From contig NZ_FCOL02000001.1 in assembly GCF_001544515.1 (NCBI RefSeq), positions 62,001 through 126,000 on the forward strand: a stretch of DNA of 64,000 nucleotides, in the 5' to 3' direction. The notes beneath the pieces are model-generated. The model made no database searches. It had not been told where the DNA came from and saw only the letters and a program-made list of their open reading frames with translations. Below are positions 26,491 through 33,928 of this stretch, piece after piece. Positions within the stretch are counted from its first letter, which is position 1; every line of letters begins with the position of its first letter. Source of the DNA: Caballeronia terrestris (GTDB lineage: Bacteria; Pseudomonadota; Gammaproteobacteria; Burkholderiales; Burkholderiaceae). The position numbers and the translations under genes were made by a program.

Positions 26491-27089
26491 AGACCGATCC
26501 CGATTCCCACCTGCGCATGGCGCAGCGTCGCAAGGAAGGCCACGAGAAGAAGCAGGCCGCCGCCGATCACGAGAAGGGCCTCCTGATCGTCAACACCGGC
26601 AACGGCAAAGGCAAGACGACGGCCGCGTTCGGCATGGCCGTGCGGGTCCTCGGACACGGCATGAAGCTCGGCGTCGTGCAGTTCATCAAGGGCGCGCTGC
26701 ATACGTCGGAGCGCGATTTCCTCGCGGCGATCGCCAATTGCGACTTCATCACGATGGGCGACGGCTACACCTGGAACACACAGAACCGCGACGCCGATAT
26801 CGCGACCGCGCGCAAGGGCTGGGACGCGGCGCGCGGAATGATCGAGAGCGGCGAGTACCAGATGGTCGTGCTCGACGAGCTCAACGCCGTGCTCAAGTAC
26901 GAATACCTCCCGCTCGACGAAGTGCTTGCCGTGCTCAACGCACGGCCCGCTACGCTGCATGTCGTCGTCACTGGTCGCCACGCGCCCGATGCGCTGATCG
27001 AAGCCGCCGATCTCGTCACCGAGATGCGGCTCGTGAAGCACCCGTATCGCGAGCAGGGCGTGAAGGCGCAACGCGGCGTCGAGTACTGA
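26487..27089 (+). CDS. cobO: Cob(I)yrinic acid a,c-diamide adenosyltransferase CobO
   Basis: A 200-residue ATP:corrinoid adenosyltransferase of the CobA/CobO/BtuR family that attaches the 5'-deoxyadenosyl group to cobalt. P-loop: IVNTGNGKGKTTAAFG (35-49). Other landmarks are GVVQFIKGAL, MVVLDELNAVLKYEYLP and VVVTGRHAPDALIEAADLV, then VKHPYREQGVKAQRGVEY. It is coupled to cobE by an ATGA overlap. cobB follows after 4 bp. Confidence 0.96.
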   Translation: MKTDPDSHLRMAQRRKEGHEKKQAAADHEKGLLIVNTGNGKGKTTAAFGMAVRVLGHGMKLGVVQFIKGALHTSERDFLAAIANCDFITMGDGYTWNTQNRDADIATARKGWDAARGMIESGEYQMVVLDELNAVLKYEYLPLDEVLAVLNARPATLHVVVTGRHAPDALIEAADLVTEMRLVKHPYREQGVKAQRGVEY

Positions 27090-27093
27090 GCCG

Positions 27094-28392
27094 ATGCGCG
27101 CCTGCCCCGCTCTCTTCATCAGCGCCCCGGCCTCGCATCAGGGGAAGACCACCGTCACCGCCGCGCTCGCGCGCCATCACGCGCGGCTCGGGCGACGCGT
27201 GCGCGTCTTCAAGACCGGGCCGGATTTTCTCGACCCGATGATTCTCGAACGCGCGTCGGGGTCGCCGGTGTATTCGCTGCATCTGTGGATGGTGGGCGTG
27301 GACGCCTGCCGCGCCTTGCTCGCCGATGCCGCGCGCGACGCCGACCTGATCCTGATCGAAGGCGTGATGGGCCTTTTCGACGGCACGCCGAGCAGCGCCG
27401 ATCTCGCGACCGCGTTCGGCGTGCCGGTGCTCGCCGTGATCGGCGCGCACGGCATGGCGCAGACCTTCGGCGCGCTCGCGTTCGGGCTCGCACGCTATCG
27501 TCCCGGCTTGCCGTTTCATGGCGTACTGGCGAATCGTGTGGCTTCCGCACGGCATGCGCAGATGCTGGGCGAAGCGATTCCCGAGGGCCTGCGCTTTTGC
27601 GGGCATCTGTCGAACGCGGACGATATCGCGCTGCCCGATCGTCATCTCGGTCTAACGCAGGCGGCTGAAATCTCGGATCTCGATGCGCGTCTCGATCGCG
27701 CGGCGGATGCCATCGGCAAGACTGCGCTAGCCGATCTGCCGCCCGTTGTGCAGTTCGAGGATCAGGCGCTGCCCGAAGCGCCGCTTCTGCTCGAAGGCGT
27801 GCATATCGCAATGGCGCGCGATGCCGCGTTTTCGTTCGTCTATCCGGCGAACGTCGACTTGCTGCGGGCGATGGGCGCGCGCGTCAGCACCTTCTCTCCG
27901 CTCGCGAATGAACCCGTTCCCGATGGCGCCGATGCGCTTTATCTCCCCGGCGGCTATCCCGAACTGCACGCCGCGACGCTTGCGCAAAACGCGCGCACGG
28001 CGGCATCGATCAGGACGCATGTGCGGCGCGAAAGGCCCGTGGTCGCCGAATGCGGCGGCATGCTGTATCTGCTCGATTCGCTGCAGACCATCGACGGCGC
28101 GCAGCACGCGATGCTCGGCCTCCTTCCCGGCGATGCCGCCATGCAAAAGCGCCTCGCACGCCTTGCGATGCAGCGCATCGATACCGCGCATGGCATGGCA
28201 ACGGGTCACACGTTCCACTATTCGTCGATGACCACGCCGCTTCAGCCGCACCTCATCGCGACGCACGCAACGACGGGCGCCGAGGGCGAGGTGTTGTATC
28301 GGCATGGACCGATCACCGCGACTTATATGCACTCTTACTGGCCGTCGAATCCGGCTGCCACCGCTGCGCTCTTCCGCGGCGAACCGCTATGA
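27094..28392 (+). CDS. cobB: Cobyrinate a,c-diamide synthase CobB
   Basis: A 432-residue glutamine-dependent amidotransferase that amidates the a and c side chains of hydrogenobyrinate. The N-terminal synthetase domain has ISAPASHQGKTTVTAAL (9-25), FKTGPDFLDPMI and LILIEGVMGLFDG. The C-terminal glutaminase domain has YLPGGYPELH and the nucleophile in VVAECGGMLYLL (Cys320). In the aerobic route this step precedes cobalt insertion by CobN. The stop overlaps the DUF1289 ATG. Confidence 0.96.
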   Translation: MRACPALFISAPASHQGKTTVTAALARHHARLGRRVRVFKTGPDFLDPMILERASGSPVYSLHLWMVGVDACRALLADAARDADLILIEGVMGLFDGTPSSADLATAFGVPVLAVIGAHGMAQTFGALAFGLARYRPGLPFHGVLANRVASARHAQMLGEAIPEGLRFCGHLSNADDIALPDRHLGLTQAAEISDLDARLDRAADAIGKTALADLPPVVQFEDQALPEAPLLLEGVHIAMARDAAFSFVYPANVDLLRAMGARVSTFSPLANEPVPDGADALYLPGGYPELHAATLAQNARTAASIRTHVRRERPVVAECGGMLYLLDSLQTIDGAQHAMLGLLPGDAAMQKRLARLAMQRIDTAHGMATGHTFHYSSMTTPLQPHLIATHATTGAEGEVLYRHGPITATYMHSYWPSNPAATAALFRGEPL

Positions 28393-28628
28393 ACACGACG
28401 ACAACGACAATATTCGAACTCGCCTTCACGATCGAGCGCGCGAGGGCGCAGCAACCGGTCGGCTCGCCGTGCACGAACGTGTGCCGCCTCGACCAGACAA
28501 CGGGCCTTTGCGAAGGCTGCTTCAGGGATCGCGCAGAGATCAAGGCATGGAAGACGATGGACGATGCCGGCAAGCTCGCGCTCTTTCCCGCGCTCATCGA
28601 GCGGAAAGGAAAAAGGCGGCTGGGTTAG
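28389..28628 (+). CDS. DUF1289 small protein
   Basis: A 79-residue protein with the DUF1289 motif: SPCTNVCRLDQTTGLCEGCFRDRAEIKAW. The four cysteines (CxxxC, then CxxC) look like a small metal or Fe-S site; that is inference. It overlaps the cobB stop by 4 bp (ATGA), so it belongs to the cobA-cobE-cobO-cobB transcript. A link to cobalamin synthesis is not established, but DUF1289 genes are often operon partners of unrelated enzymes. The last bases form part of a terminator hairpin. Confidence 0.85.
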   Translation: MNTTTTTIFELAFTIERARAQQPVGSPCTNVCRLDQTTGLCEGCFRDRAEIKAWKTMDDAGKLALFPALIERKGKRRLG

Positions 28629-28638
28629 CAGCCGCCTT
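28613..28638. terminator. Two-way terminator between cobB/DUF1289 and cbtA
   Basis: A 10-bp perfect stem (AAGGCGGCTG with CAGCCGCCTT) closes a 6-nt loop that contains the DUF1289 stop codon. On the minus strand it is followed by TTTTTCC, a good terminator for cbtA. On the plus strand the tail is less T-rich. Confidence 0.75.
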
Positions 28639-28662
28639 CGTCTTGCGTCCTTCGCTGATACT

Positions 28663-29445
28663 TCAGGCGTGCGCCACGCGGCGTATCGGTGCGCGTTCGA
28701 GTTCACGCGCGGCGAGCGCGCCGAAAACCAGCCCGAGCGTCGTCCACAGCAACGCCTGAATTCCAACCGACGCGATCCGGAAATTCCACAGCAGTGAAGC
28801 CGGAAACCCGGCGGGCACTTCGTCGATGGAAGGCAGCACGAACTGCGCGAGCGCGATCAGCACGGCATACGCGGCGCCTGCGATGAGCGTCGCGTTCCAC
28901 CCGCCGTGCTGCTTGTCGAGGCGCCGTTGCAGCCACACGGCGAGCACGGCAGCCACGATCGAAATCGCGATCATGCTGAAGAAGAGCGTGGTGCGCGGCC
29001 CGATCGTTTCGGGATTTCCGACGGCCGGTGGATTCGGCGGGTACTTGAGAAACGGCACGATGGCCACGCTGACAAAGCCGAAAAGCGCAAGCGTCGCGGA
29101 CGTCCCGCGTGCACGCAACGGGCCGAGCCGCCCATAAGCGAACGCGAACACGAGCGAGAACAAACCGCCCAGCGCCGTGCCGAACACCGCGACGCCCGTC
29201 AGCAGACCAAGCCCCGACTGCGTATCGCGGCTGACGATTTCCTCATTGTCACCGTGATCGTGCGAGGGCGCAGCTTGCGTCGCATCGGCGCTGGCTTGCG
29301 CATGATCGTGCGAATGTTCGTGCTGCTCCTCGAACGCGATCGCGCGCGCCACCGACGGCTCGCCGAACGTCTTCGCGAAGCCGAAGCCGACGAGGCCCGC
29401 GACCAGTCCCGCGAGCATGCCGCGTATCAATAGATTGCGAATCAT
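28663..29445 (-). CDS. cbtA: Cobalt transporter subunit CbtA
   Basis: A 260-residue membrane protein with about five hydrophobic segments. The start RNLLIRGMLAGLVAGLVGFGFAKTFGEP is typical of CbtA, followed by a His-rich loop (EEQHEHSHDHAQ) that may bind cobalt. CbtA and CbtB form a predicted B12-regulated cobalt uptake system. It follows cbtB by 9 bp on the minus strand, downstream of a cobalamin riboswitch. Conserved KYPPNPPAVGNPETI lies in the middle. Confidence 0.92.
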   Translation of the reverse strand: MIRNLLIRGMLAGLVAGLVGFGFAKTFGEPSVARAIAFEEQHEHSHDHAQASADATQAAPSHDHGDNEEIVSRDTQSGLGLLTGVAVFGTALGGLFSLVFAFAYGRLGPLRARGTSATLALFGFVSVAIVPFLKYPPNPPAVGNPETIGPRTTLFFSMIAISIVAAVLAVWLQRRLDKQHGGWNATLIAGAAYAVLIALAQFVLPSIDEVPAGFPASLLWNFRIASVGIQALLWTTLGLVFGALAARELERAPIRRVAHA

Positions 29446-29454
29446 CGTGCTTCC

Positions 29455-29679
29455 TCAGTGGCAGGGGAAGCCGAGCAGATGGCGTCCGTCGTGCACGAAT
29501 TCGTGGATGTAGGTGCCCGAGAAGATCGCGGTCGCGCCCTGCTCCGCGCCGACGAAATAGATCGCGATCAAAAGGATGAGGCCGAGAAAAATGGCCCACG
29601 GCAGCACTTCACGCACCGGAATGGGTACGGGTGCATCGATTACGGGCGAAACTGGGGCAGCGAAATGAGAAGCGGACAT
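29455..29679 (-). CDS. cbtB: Cobalt transporter subunit CbtB
   Basis: A 74-residue protein with one membrane segment (VLPWAIFLGLILLIAIYFVGAEQG) and a C-terminal His-rich tail, IHEFVHDGRHLLGFPCH, the CbtB signature thought to bind cobalt. The ATG at 29679 has CTGGAG upstream. It is the first gene of cbtBA, and the cobalamin riboswitch at 29731-29838 lies in its leader. Confidence 0.93.
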   Translation of the reverse strand: MSASHFAAPVSPVIDAPVPIPVREVLPWAIFLGLILLIAIYFVGAEQGATAIFSGTYIHEFVHDGRHLLGFPCH

Positions 29680-29730
29680 GGTGTTCTCCAGGGAAAGACG
29701 CGTCCCAAAGATGAAGCGAAGACGAAGGAG

Positions 29731-29838
29731 GATGCAGCGGGGGTCTGACTCGCGGGCACGCCTCGATCGGCGCATCCGCTCACAGTGGCGCGACCGTGCC
29801 GGGTTTTCACCGACTTCCTCGCACTGCAAGCTTGCCAT
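29731..29838 (-). promoter_or_regulatory. Compact cobalamin riboswitch upstream of cbtBA
   Basis: Read on the minus strand: GCAGTGCGAGGAAGTCGG, GTGAAAACCCGGCACGGTC, GCGCCACTGTGAGCGG and finally GAGTCAGACCCCCGCTGC at about 29751-29734. The order GGAAG..GGTGAAAA..CC..CACGGTC.CGCCACTGTGA..GAGTCAGACC is the core of cobalamin riboswitches. The element is much shorter than the other three in this window, lacking most peripheral helices. The terminal GCAG..CTGC can form the closing helix. cbtB starts about 50 bp downstream. Confidence 0.85.
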
Positions 29839-29866
29839 TCTAAGATGATCGACGGCAAAGTAAAGC

Positions 29867-30412
29867 ATGAAGACCGAACTCACCTTGATATGCCACGCCG
29901 CGACGCACGCGATGAAGACGGGCAGGTTCCCGACGTCTGACGACCCGATCGAGGCGGTCGATCTCGTGGCGGCGAAACGGCAAGTGGTGACGAGTCCGGC
30001 GCGGGCCGCGCGCGAAACGGCGGCGCTATTCGATGACGAAGCGCAAATCGATCATTCGTTCGATGACCTCGACTACGGCCGCTGGCACGGCCGTTCGATT
30101 CGCGACGTGCACGACGAAGACGCCGCAGGACTCGAAGCGTGGCTGTCCGATCCCACGAGCGCGCCGCATGGCGGGGAAAGCCTCGAAGCGCTGGCCGGAC
30201 GCATCGTAAGGGGCCTCGAGCGATACGCGCACGGCGGCCCGCACCTGATCGTCACGCACGCGATTGCGCTCAAGGTCGCGCTCGCGCGGGTGCTCGATGC
30301 ACCGCTCGAATCGGTCTATGCGATGGATTTCGAACCGCTGGCGACGCTCGTGCTCACACGTTACGGCGCTAAATGGCGCGTGCGTGTGCCTGCGATTCTT
30401 ACCAGCGTATGA
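29867..30412 (+). CDS. Histidine phosphatase-family protein, CobC-like, with altered RHG motif
   Basis: A 181-residue protein of the phosphoglycerate-mutase-like superfamily. It is divergent from cbtBA and next to the cobalamin genes, a usual place for the alpha-ribazole phosphatase CobC. The N-terminal motif reads LTLICHAATHAM: the expected Arg-His-Gly is Cys-His-Ala, keeping the nucleophile His10 but losing the phosphate-binding Arg. The second His is present in HLIVTHAIALK, and DDLDYGRWHGRS with PHGGESLEAL match the family core. Either it uses another Arg, or it is not a classical phosphatase. Family call sure, activity uncertain. Confidence 0.78.
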   Translation: MKTELTLICHAATHAMKTGRFPTSDDPIEAVDLVAAKRQVVTSPARAARETAALFDDEAQIDHSFDDLDYGRWHGRSIRDVHDEDAAGLEAWLSDPTSAPHGGESLEALAGRIVRGLERYAHGGPHLIVTHAIALKVALARVLDAPLESVYAMDFEPLATLVLTRYGAKWRVRVPAILTSV

Positions 30413-30417
30413 AGAAA

Positions 30418-30696
30418 CTATGCCTTGGCGCCACGCGCCATGCGCTGGAGCGTCGACGAGTCGATGGCGCCCGCGCAAATGCGCACCGCCTCCGACAGCG
30501 TGCGCGGACGGCCCGCGCCGAACTGCGCTTCGAGCATCGCGACGGCGCGCAGACGTTCGTCGTTGCCGAGCTTTTCGCCGGTGGCGAGCTCAAGCACGGA
30601 GATGAAATAGGCGGCTGGCGGTGTCGCCCGGTCGGCGGGCGCTGCGTCCCAGGGAGCTGCGGGTGATGCCCACTGCGTGTCTTGTCGACGGTTCAT
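30418..30696 (-). CDS. Hypothetical protein (92 aa)
   Basis: I do not recognise this protein. It is soluble, with an N-terminal Pro/Ala-rich tail and a helical C-terminal half (NDERLRAVAMLEAQFGAG, LSEAVRICAGAIDSSTLQRMA). It ends 5 bp from the convergent phosphatase-like gene. There is no clear ribosome-binding site before the ATG at 30696. Its codon use looks like its neighbours. It is probably real, but nothing indicates a function. Confidence 0.5.
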   Translation of the reverse strand: MNRRQDTQWASPAAPWDAAPADRATPPAAYFISVLELATGEKLGNDERLRAVAMLEAQFGAGRPRTLSEAVRICAGAIDSSTLQRMARGAKA

Positions 30697-30776
30697 TGTT
30701 TAGTCCGGATTGAAGCAACAAAGAACTCGATGCGAGCAAGGACCATTCCAGGCGACGAATGAATCCGCGTACGCCC

Positions 30777-31694
30777 CTATTCTTCCGATAAAACGTCGCG
30801 CGCCACGCGGCACGCCGCGAGATCCCACGCCGCGCATCCCACGGTCTTGAAGACAACGGGCCGCGTGATTCTCGCAGTTTTCTTCAGCACGTTCGAAAGC
30901 GGCTGCACGTCGTCCCAGCCAATGCCCGCCCGGATCAGATCGCCCGCTTCGTGGCGCGCGCCAGCGGCATCGTCGACGAATACATCGCTCGCGAGAATCG
31001 TCGATGCCGCGATTTCCGCCGCATCCGGCGTGAACGCACCGACGCCGATCACGAGCCGCCCGGGCTTCGGCGCGAGCGTGTAGACGGGCGTCTTGCTGGT
31101 GGTGGCCGTGATGACGACGTCGATCGAATCAGGGATATCGGCGTTGCCAAGGGGCGCGAGATTCGCCGACAGCGCCCGGTGCGCCGCGCAAAACGCTTCG
31201 GCGCGCGCGGGCTGCGAGCCGAGAATCAGGATGCGCGCCGCCGGATAGAGGGTCGCCAGCGCCTCGACGTGGTGCAGCGCCTGCTTGCCCGTGCCGATGA
31301 CGAGCACCTTGCCCGGCGCGCGCTCCATCAGGCGTTTGATGCCCAGCATCGTCACGGCGGCGGTGCGGCGGCCGGTCACCGTCGGGCCGTCGAGCATGAA
31401 TTGCGGCACGCCCGTCGAGGCATCGAAGGCCGTCACCTGCCCGTGGATCGTCGGCAAGCCGAGCGCGCGGTTGCGCGGGCACACGTTGACGAGTTTGTGC
31501 ATCGCGAGATCGGCGGCGCTCGCGGGCATCGAAAGCATCACGGCGCCGTCCGCGAGCGGCACCACCATGCGCTCGGGGCTCACGATGCGGCCGCCGGCGT
31601 AATCGAGCATCGTGGCTTCGAGCGTCGCCACGAGGCGGTCGTAGGGCAGGAGGCGCGCGGTGTCGTATTCGTCGAAACTCTGGATGGCGGTCAT
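30777..31694 (-). CDS. Ornithine cyclodeaminase / mu-crystallin family protein (Pyr2C/Pip2C reductase-like)
   Basis: A 305-residue NAD(P)-binding enzyme. The Rossmann motif is VLVIGTGKQALHHVEAL, and MHKLVNVCPRNRALGLPTIHGQV, LDGPTVTGRRTAAVTMLGI and VITATTSKTPVY are family blocks. In Burkholderia relatives, proteins of this type reduce delta1-pyrroline-2-carboxylate or delta1-piperideine-2-carboxylate in proline and lysine metabolism; that specific activity is inferred. It stands alone, with the DUF1223 gene upstream in the same direction. Confidence 0.85.
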   Translation of the reverse strand: MTAIQSFDEYDTARLLPYDRLVATLEATMLDYAGGRIVSPERMVVPLADGAVMLSMPASAADLAMHKLVNVCPRNRALGLPTIHGQVTAFDASTGVPQFMLDGPTVTGRRTAAVTMLGIKRLMERAPGKVLVIGTGKQALHHVEALATLYPAARILILGSQPARAEAFCAAHRALSANLAPLGNADIPDSIDVVITATTSKTPVYTLAPKPGRLVIGVGAFTPDAAEIAASTILASDVFVDDAAGARHEAGDLIRAGIGWDDVQPLSNVLKKTARITRPVVFKTVGCAAWDLAACRVARDVLSEE

Positions 31695-31737
31695 CTTGTG
31701 GTCGCGTGATGGATCAGCGGCTCATTCTACCGATGAC

Positions 31738-32508
31738 TCAACCACCGCAAGCCGCTTCCGCCACCTGCAGGACTTCGCCCGTCGCCGCGTTCTCGACGAA
31801 GGCCACCACGCTGTACTTCGTCTTTGGTTCGCCCGCGTAGTCGCCGGCCAGTCTGGCACGGCCGTCGGCGATGCGCACAGGACCAATCCAGCGCCGCACC
31901 ACGCGATCGTGATGGAGTAGCACGCCCTGGTTCTCGCCCGCCTGCACCTGGCTATGCAATCCGCTCTCGATAATGGCCGCGTACGCGACGGCATCGGCGG
32001 GAAGATTCGGGCGCGCGCTGAACGCGGCATCGAATGCGAGCTTGCCCGCGGCGGCCGTGCTCGTTTCGATGCGGATATCGGCAAGCGGCGCTTCGGCATT
32101 CATCTGCCTGATGCGTGCATCGACGCTCGAACCATCCGACCAATTGCGCCATTCGCGGCCCGCGACGAACACCTCCGGCGTATAGACGACGCGCTGCCCG
32201 CCCTGCGTCGACAGGCGCTGCTGCCTGCCCGTAAACGACGCTTGAGCGAAGCGGTCCATCCAGCCGAGGCTGTCCCAGTAGTCGACGTGCAGCGCGATAG
32301 GCACGGCAGCATCGCTTTTGCGCGCACGGTCGAACTGGCTTAACCAGCGGTCGGCGGGCGGGCAACTGCTGCAGCCCTCGCTTGTATAAAGCTCGACGAG
32401 CGCCACGCGATGCGCCGGGCTCGTCGCCGTACAGACGCCGGCAATCGCGGGCCACGCGGTGACGGCGGCGAGCGTGCCCGCCATAAGACGAATGAGGAAA
32501 GCCTGCAT
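31738..32508 (-). CDS. DUF1223 secreted thioredoxin-like protein
   Basis: A 256-residue protein with a signal peptide (MQAFLIRLMAGTLAAV.., cleaved near AIAG). The mature part begins with VALVELYTSEGCSSCPPADRWL: the CSSC motif (thioredoxin-type) is the DUF1223 signature. YTPEVFVAGREW is also conserved. It is probably periplasmic and redox-linked. It precedes the cyclodeaminase-like gene by 43 bp in the same direction. Confidence 0.88.
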   Translation of the reverse strand: MQAFLIRLMAGTLAAVTAWPAIAGVCTATSPAHRVALVELYTSEGCSSCPPADRWLSQFDRARKSDAAVPIALHVDYWDSLGWMDRFAQASFTGRQQRLSTQGGQRVVYTPEVFVAGREWRNWSDGSSVDARIRQMNAEAPLADIRIETSTAAAGKLAFDAAFSARPNLPADAVAYAAIIESGLHSQVQAGENQGVLLHHDRVVRRWIGPVRIADGRARLAGDYAGEPKTKYSVVAFVENAATGEVLQVAEAACGG

Positions 32509-32688
32509 GCGATGCTCCTGCGTTCAAAGTGGGATACTGCTTTGTCGCGCGAGCCAAGCCGAAATTACAATCATCGCACTGGGGCAAGCCGCAGAGTCAC
32601 GCGAATGTCACACGCCTGACACCGTCGACCCGGACAATCGGCCGACCGCCGCACCCCCGCGTGCGCCCAAACGTCAACGGAGCTCACC

Positions 32689-33585
32689 ATGATTTCGCAA
32701 GACCGGCAGCGCCGCTTCGAAGCGGACCTGATCGACAGTTACGACGAAGAACTGGAGATGGAAGTCGACGATCGCCTGCTCGATGGCGAAAGCGCGCTCT
32801 CCGAGGAAGCGCGCGAATTGCGCAAGGTCTATTTCCGCGAGTTGTTCCGCCTGCAGGGCGAACTCGTGAAATTGCAGGACTGGGTGGTGAATACGGGGCA
32901 TCGGCTCGTCGTGATCTTCGAAGGCCGCGACGCCGCCGGCAAGGGCGGCGCGATCAAGCGCATCACGCAGCGGCTCAATCCGCGCGTGTGCCGCGTCGCT
33001 GCGCTCCCCGCGCCGAACAATCGCGAGCGAACGCAGTGGTACTTCCAGCGCTACGTGTCGCATTTGCCGGCGGGCGGCGAGATCGTGCTGTTCGATCGAA
33101 GCTGGTACAACCGCGCGGGCGTCGAGCGCGTGATGAATTTCTGCAGCGACGACGAGTACGAAGAGTTTTTCCGCTCGGTGCCGGAGTTCGAAAAGATGCT
33201 GGTACGAAGCGGCGTCCAGATCCTGAAGTACTGGTTCTCGATCACCGACGACGAACAGGAAGTGCGCTTTCAGGCGCGCATCGAAGATCCGCTGAAGCAG
33301 TGGAAGCTGAGTCCGATGGATCTGGAGAGCCGGCGACGCTGGGAAGCATACACGGTGGCGAAAGAAGTGATGCTGCAGCGCTCGCATATTCCCGAGGCGC
33401 CGTGGTGGGTCGTGCAGGCGGTGGACAAGAAGCGCGCGCGGCTCAATTGCATCCACCACTTGCTCGCTCAGGTGCCGTATCACGACATCGAGCATGCCCC
33501 GATCGATCTGCCAGCGCGCGTCTACAACGATGATTATTTGCGGCAGCCCGTGCCTGAGACCATGATCGTGCCGGAGATCTATTGA
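32689..33585 (+). CDS. ppk2: Polyphosphate kinase 2 (PPK2)
   Basis: A 298-residue kinase that transfers phosphate between polyphosphate and nucleotides. Walker A-like FEGRDAAGKGGAIKRI (GRDAAGKGG at 79-87) and Walker B-like IVLFDRSWYNRAGVERVM (Asp136) are clear, plus the lid YFQRYVSHLPAGGE. The single-domain length is of the PPK2 class I type. The ATG at 32689 follows GGAGCTCACC, a good ribosome-binding site. It stands alone between unrelated genes. Confidence 0.95.
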   Translation: MISQDRQRRFEADLIDSYDEELEMEVDDRLLDGESALSEEARELRKVYFRELFRLQGELVKLQDWVVNTGHRLVVIFEGRDAAGKGGAIKRITQRLNPRVCRVAALPAPNNRERTQWYFQRYVSHLPAGGEIVLFDRSWYNRAGVERVMNFCSDDEYEEFFRSVPEFEKMLVRSGVQILKYWFSITDDEQEVRFQARIEDPLKQWKLSPMDLESRRRWEAYTVAKEVMLQRSHIPEAPWWVVQAVDKKRARLNCIHHLLAQVPYHDIEHAPIDLPARVYNDDYLRQPVPETMIVPEIY

Positions 33586-33601
33586 AGGATTAAAGCGTGC
33601 T

Positions 33602-33814
33602 TCAGCAGTGGCATTGGCGGCACGCACCGCGCGATTCTGCGCGCGGCGCACGCTGCCTGAATACCGCCTTGAAGACGTACTGCGATCCCTTCGCGAACAC
33701 GACCAGCGTCACTTGCGCCAGATTGAAATCGAGCGTCACCATCAGGCGCATCAGCACCAGCATCGGCAAGACGATGGCCGGTTGATAAAGTTGTCTTTCG
33801 ATTAGTGCTCTCAT
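33602..33814 (-). CDS. Hypothetical small protein (70 aa)
   Basis: I do not recognise it. It has a hydrophobic central stretch (PAIVLPMLVLMRLMV) and a C-terminal basic tail rich in Arg and Cys. The ATG at 33814 has GGGAG six bases upstream, which supports translation. It lies convergent to ppk2 with a 16-bp gap. It could be a small membrane-associated protein. Confidence 0.5.
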   Translation of the reverse strand: MRALIERQLYQPAIVLPMLVLMRLMVTLDFNLAQVTLVVFAKGSQYVFKAVFRQRAPRAESRGACRQCHC

Positions 33815-33928
33815 AGCAGGCTCCCATTCCATGATTCAAATTCTACGGAGCGGGAGCCTCCCGATAAAGACGCGCATCACGAAGACATATGTTCGTGTTT
33901 CAGAACAATGGCGCCAAACTGACGCTGC

